Source of the DNA: an uncultured Elusimicrobia bacterium
GTDB taxonomy: Bacteria; Elusimicrobiota; Endomicrobiia; Endomicrobiales; Endomicrobiaceae
Reading direction: 5' to 3'
Assembly (NCBI GenBank): GCA_937916125.1
Contig: CALGGE010000074.1
Location: 1-31,906, forward strand
Length of the DNA stretch: 31,906 nt
The position numbers were made by a program, and so were the translations under genes. This document shows, piece after piece, positions 29,706-31,906 of this stretch (its first letter is position 1; every line of letters starts with the position of its first letter). The notes under the pieces were generated by a model that did no database searches, was not told where the DNA came from, and saw only the letters and a program-made list of their open reading frames with translations.

Positions 29706-31781
29706 TTAAGCTTTCTTTTCCAATATCTTATCTGCAATCTGCTTAGGAACTTCTTCATAGTGAGAAGGTTCCATGCTGTAGTTTCCTCTTCCCTGAGTTA
29801 AAGAACGAAGAGTTGTCGAATAACCGAACATTTCCGACAAAGGAACATTAGCTTTAATATGTTCAACCTTGTTTACGGGTTCCATACTGATAATTTTTCC
29901 TCTTCTGGAATTCAAGTCTCCGATAACATCTCCCATATAATCTTCGGGAACTACAACTTCGGTTTTCATTACAGGTTCCAAAAGTACGGGGTTTGCTTTT
30001 TTGCAAGCATCCTTAAATGCCATTGAACCTGCAATCTTAAATGCCATTTCGGAAGAGTCAACTTCGTGGAAAGAACCGTCGGTCAAAGTAACTCTGACAT
30101 CAACAACAGGATAACCTGCCAATACGCCGGATGTCAAAGCTTCTTTAATACCTTTTTCAACTGCGGGGATGTATTCTCTGGGAATAACACCACCGACAAT
30201 TTTGTTCACAAATTCAAAACCTTTCGCAGGAGGTAACGGTTCCAATGTTATAATAACATGTCCATACTGACCTCTACCACCCGTTTGTCTGATGTACTTA
30301 GATTCTGCATCTGCCGTCTTTCTTACGGTTTCTCTGTAAGCAACCTGAGGTTTACCTACATTAGCCTGAACGTTAAACTCTCTCTTCATTCTGTCTACCA
30401 AAACATCCAAATGAAGTTCACCCATACCGGAAATGATGGTTTGATTTGTTTCTTCATCACTTTTTACGGTAAAAGTAGGATCTTCTTCCGCAAGTCTTGA
30501 TAAAGCATTTGCAAGTTTTTCTTCATCGGCTTTTGACTTAGGTTCGATTGCAACGGAAATAACCGGATCAGGGAATTCCATAGATTCCAAGATAACAGGT
30601 TTTGCTTCATCACAAAGCGTATCACCCGTTCCGGTGTTTTTCAAACCTACTACTGCTGCAATGTCGCCTGCTCTTACTTCTTTTACTTCCTCTCTGTTGT
30701 TAGAGTGCATTCTTACGATACGAGAAATTCTTTCCTTGCCGTTTTTGCCGGGATTGAATACATAAGAACCGCTCTGCAACGTTCCGGAATAAACTCTGAT
30801 ATAGGTGAGCTTTCCTATAAAAGGGTCTGCCTGTATCTTAAAGGCCAAAGCTGCGAAAGGAGCATTATCGTCAGCCGGTCTTGAAGTTTCTTCATTTGTA
30901 TTTGCATCTACACAATGCATATCTTTTCTGTCCAAAGGGGAAGGCAAATAATCACAAACCGCATCCAACATAGGTTGAACACCTTTATTTTTAAATGCCG
31001 TTCCGCAGAAAACAGGGATTAATTTTATTTGAAGTGTTGCATTTCTGATTGCTTGTTTGATTTGAGGAATGGTAGGTTCTTTTCCTTCCATATAGCAGTT
31101 CATAACATCGTCGCTGTAATCCGCTATAAGTTCTATCAATTTTTCTCTAAGTTCTTTTGCTTTATCAACAAATTCCGCAGGTATTTCGGTTATATCAAAC
31201 TTTGCACCTAATTCTTCGCCTTTCCAAATAATGGCTTTCATTTCTACCAAATCTATTACACCTTTGAAATCGGCTTCCGCACCTATAGGAATCTGCATTG
31301 TTAAAGGAGTTGCACCGAGCTTATCTTTAATCTGCTCGATAACCATAAAATAATCCGCACCGATTTTATCCATTTTGTTTGAGAAAACTATTCTCGGTAC
31401 GTGATATTTATCTGCTTGTCTCCAAACGGTTTCGGACTGAGGTTCAACTCCGTTACCGGAATCGAATACAACTACGGCTCCGTCGAGAACTCTCAAGCTT
31501 CTTTCTACTTCTGCCGTAAAATCAACGTGGCCCGGGGTATCTATGATATTGAACTGCATATCTCTCCATTTGCAGTACGTTGCGGCTGAGGTAATGGTAA
31601 TACCTCTTTCTCTTTCCTGTTCCATCCAGTCCATCGTCGCGGCACCTTCATGAACTTCACCGATCTTGTGAGTTCTTCCGGTATAATAAAGGATTCTTTC
31701 TGTAGTGGTGGTTTTACCTGCATCAATGTGAGCGGCAATACCGAAATTTCTAATCTTGTCTAATGAAAATTCTCTGGCCAT
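29706..31781 (-). CDS. fusA: Elongation factor G
   Basis: EF-G drives translocation of tRNA and mRNA, and ribosome recycling with RRF. It has 691 residues: P-loop AHIDAGKT (17-24), a normal switch I ERGITITSAA (58-67), DTPGHVDFT (81-89), NKMD (135-138), and domains II-V with GMGELHLDVLVDRMKREF in domain III and GRGQYGHV in domain IV. The ending is SHYEEVPKQIADKILEKK. It is followed by tuf, the usual order of the str operon. rpsL and rpsG, its usual upstream neighbours, are not within the last 125 nt. Confidence 0.97.
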   Translation of the reverse strand: MAREFSLDKIRNFGIAAHIDAGKTTTTERILYYTGRTHKIGEVHEGAATMDWMEQERERGITITSAATYCKWRDMQFNIIDTPGHVDFTAEVERSLRVLDGAVVVFDSGNGVEPQSETVWRQADKYHVPRIVFSNKMDKIGADYFMVIEQIKDKLGATPLTMQIPIGAEADFKGVIDLVEMKAIIWKGEELGAKFDITEIPAEFVDKAKELREKLIELIADYSDDVMNCYMEGKEPTIPQIKQAIRNATLQIKLIPVFCGTAFKNKGVQPMLDAVCDYLPSPLDRKDMHCVDANTNEETSRPADDNAPFAALAFKIQADPFIGKLTYIRVYSGTLQSGSYVFNPGKNGKERISRIVRMHSNNREEVKEVRAGDIAAVVGLKNTGTGDTLCDEAKPVILESMEFPDPVISVAIEPKSKADEEKLANALSRLAEEDPTFTVKSDEETNQTIISGMGELHLDVLVDRMKREFNVQANVGKPQVAYRETVRKTADAESKYIRQTGGRGQYGHVIITLEPLPPAKGFEFVNKIVGGVIPREYIPAVEKGIKEALTSGVLAGYPVVDVRVTLTDGSFHEVDSSEMAFKIAGSMAFKDACKKANPVLLEPVMKTEVVVPEDYMGDVIGDLNSRRGKIISMEPVNKVEHIKANVPLSEMFGYSTTLRSLTQGRGNYSMEPSHYEEVPKQIADKILEKKA

Positions 31782-31803
31782 TTTTTTTCCTTACATTTAA
31801 ATT

Positions 31804-31832
31804 TATATAAAAGTTTTTATATATTTTTTCAA
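31804..31832 (-). promoter_or_regulatory. Promoter directly upstream of fusA
   Basis: Leftward TTGAAA (31832-31827), a 17-nt spacer and TATATA (31809-31804), predicting a start near 31797, about 16 nt before the fusA ATG, with AAGGA in between. This suggests that fusA and the genes after it can be transcribed without rpsL/rpsG. Confidence 0.6.
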
Positions 31833-31883
31833 CAAAATTTTACAAAAAAACTTTTTATCCTACAAAAAACAACAATTCACACC

Positions 31884-31906
31884 GACACGGCTTTTTTAGC
31901 AGTGTC
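31884..31906. repeat. Short inverted repeat at the right window end
   Basis: GACAC (31884-31888) pairs with GTGTC (31902-31906), then after one mismatch GC pairs with GC around an A/T loop (GGCTTTTTTAGC). It may be a terminator of a gene beyond the end, or an end artefact. It is too short to decide. Confidence 0.35.

Overview
The window is an AT-rich bacterial chromosome segment (probably a whole contig, because both ends look abrupt). It carries translation genes, aromatic amino acid and histidine genes, a phospholipid-repair pair and an orphan type IV pilin. No gene proves the taxonomy. The low GC, the stand-alone PilE-like pilin, the LplT-acyltransferase-AMP-ligase fusion and the diderm-type lipid genes would suit an Elusimicrobiota/Endomicrobium-like organism; this is a tentative inference.

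Left end (1-972): a chimeric stretch with no intact gene. It holds a perfect 30-bp inverted repeat at the very end, an ORF joining the start of a phage-type (ImmA-like) protein to a piece of an L-aspartate oxidase/fumarate reductase flavoprotein, and the C-terminal third of a phage terminase large subunit. Between that and hisF lies a candidate independently transcribed structured RNA of about 220 nt, with a consensus-like promoter, a three-way junction and a terminator.

973-12472: a leftward glmS-hisH-hisF group; a rightward tcdA; then a leftward run of a GDSL lipoprotein, an exported carboxymuconolactone decarboxylase-cupin fusion, and two overlapping Aas-type genes. The first Aas-type gene is an LplT-PlsC-AMP-ligase fusion of 1149 aa whose ligase domain has lost key residues. 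The second is a 723-aa copy that keeps them.

12473-17220: tRNA-Pro(GGG) with its own promoter, a hairpin-rich gene-free island, then a rightward aroF-tyrA-aroA operon (DAHP synthase, prephenate dehydrogenase, EPSP synthase). An 8-bp-period repeat tract begins inside the end of aroA, and a pilin gene follows. A strong bidirectional terminator separates the pilin from the convergent ribosomal block.

17221-31906: a long leftward translation block, in transcription order fusA, tuf, rpsJ, rplC, rplD, rplW, rplB, rpsS, rplV, rpsC, rplP, rpmC, rpsQ, rplN, rplX, rplE, rpsN, rpsH, rplF, rplR, rpsE, rplO, secY. It is the classic str-S10-spc order, but rpmD (L30) is missing because rpsE and rplO overlap. 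The repeat family seen after aroA recurs between rpsJ and rplC. EF-Tu has an unusual switch I. The points judged most worth checking are the candidate RNA at 704-925, the degenerate/intact Aas pair, the EF-Tu switch I and the 8-bp repeat family.
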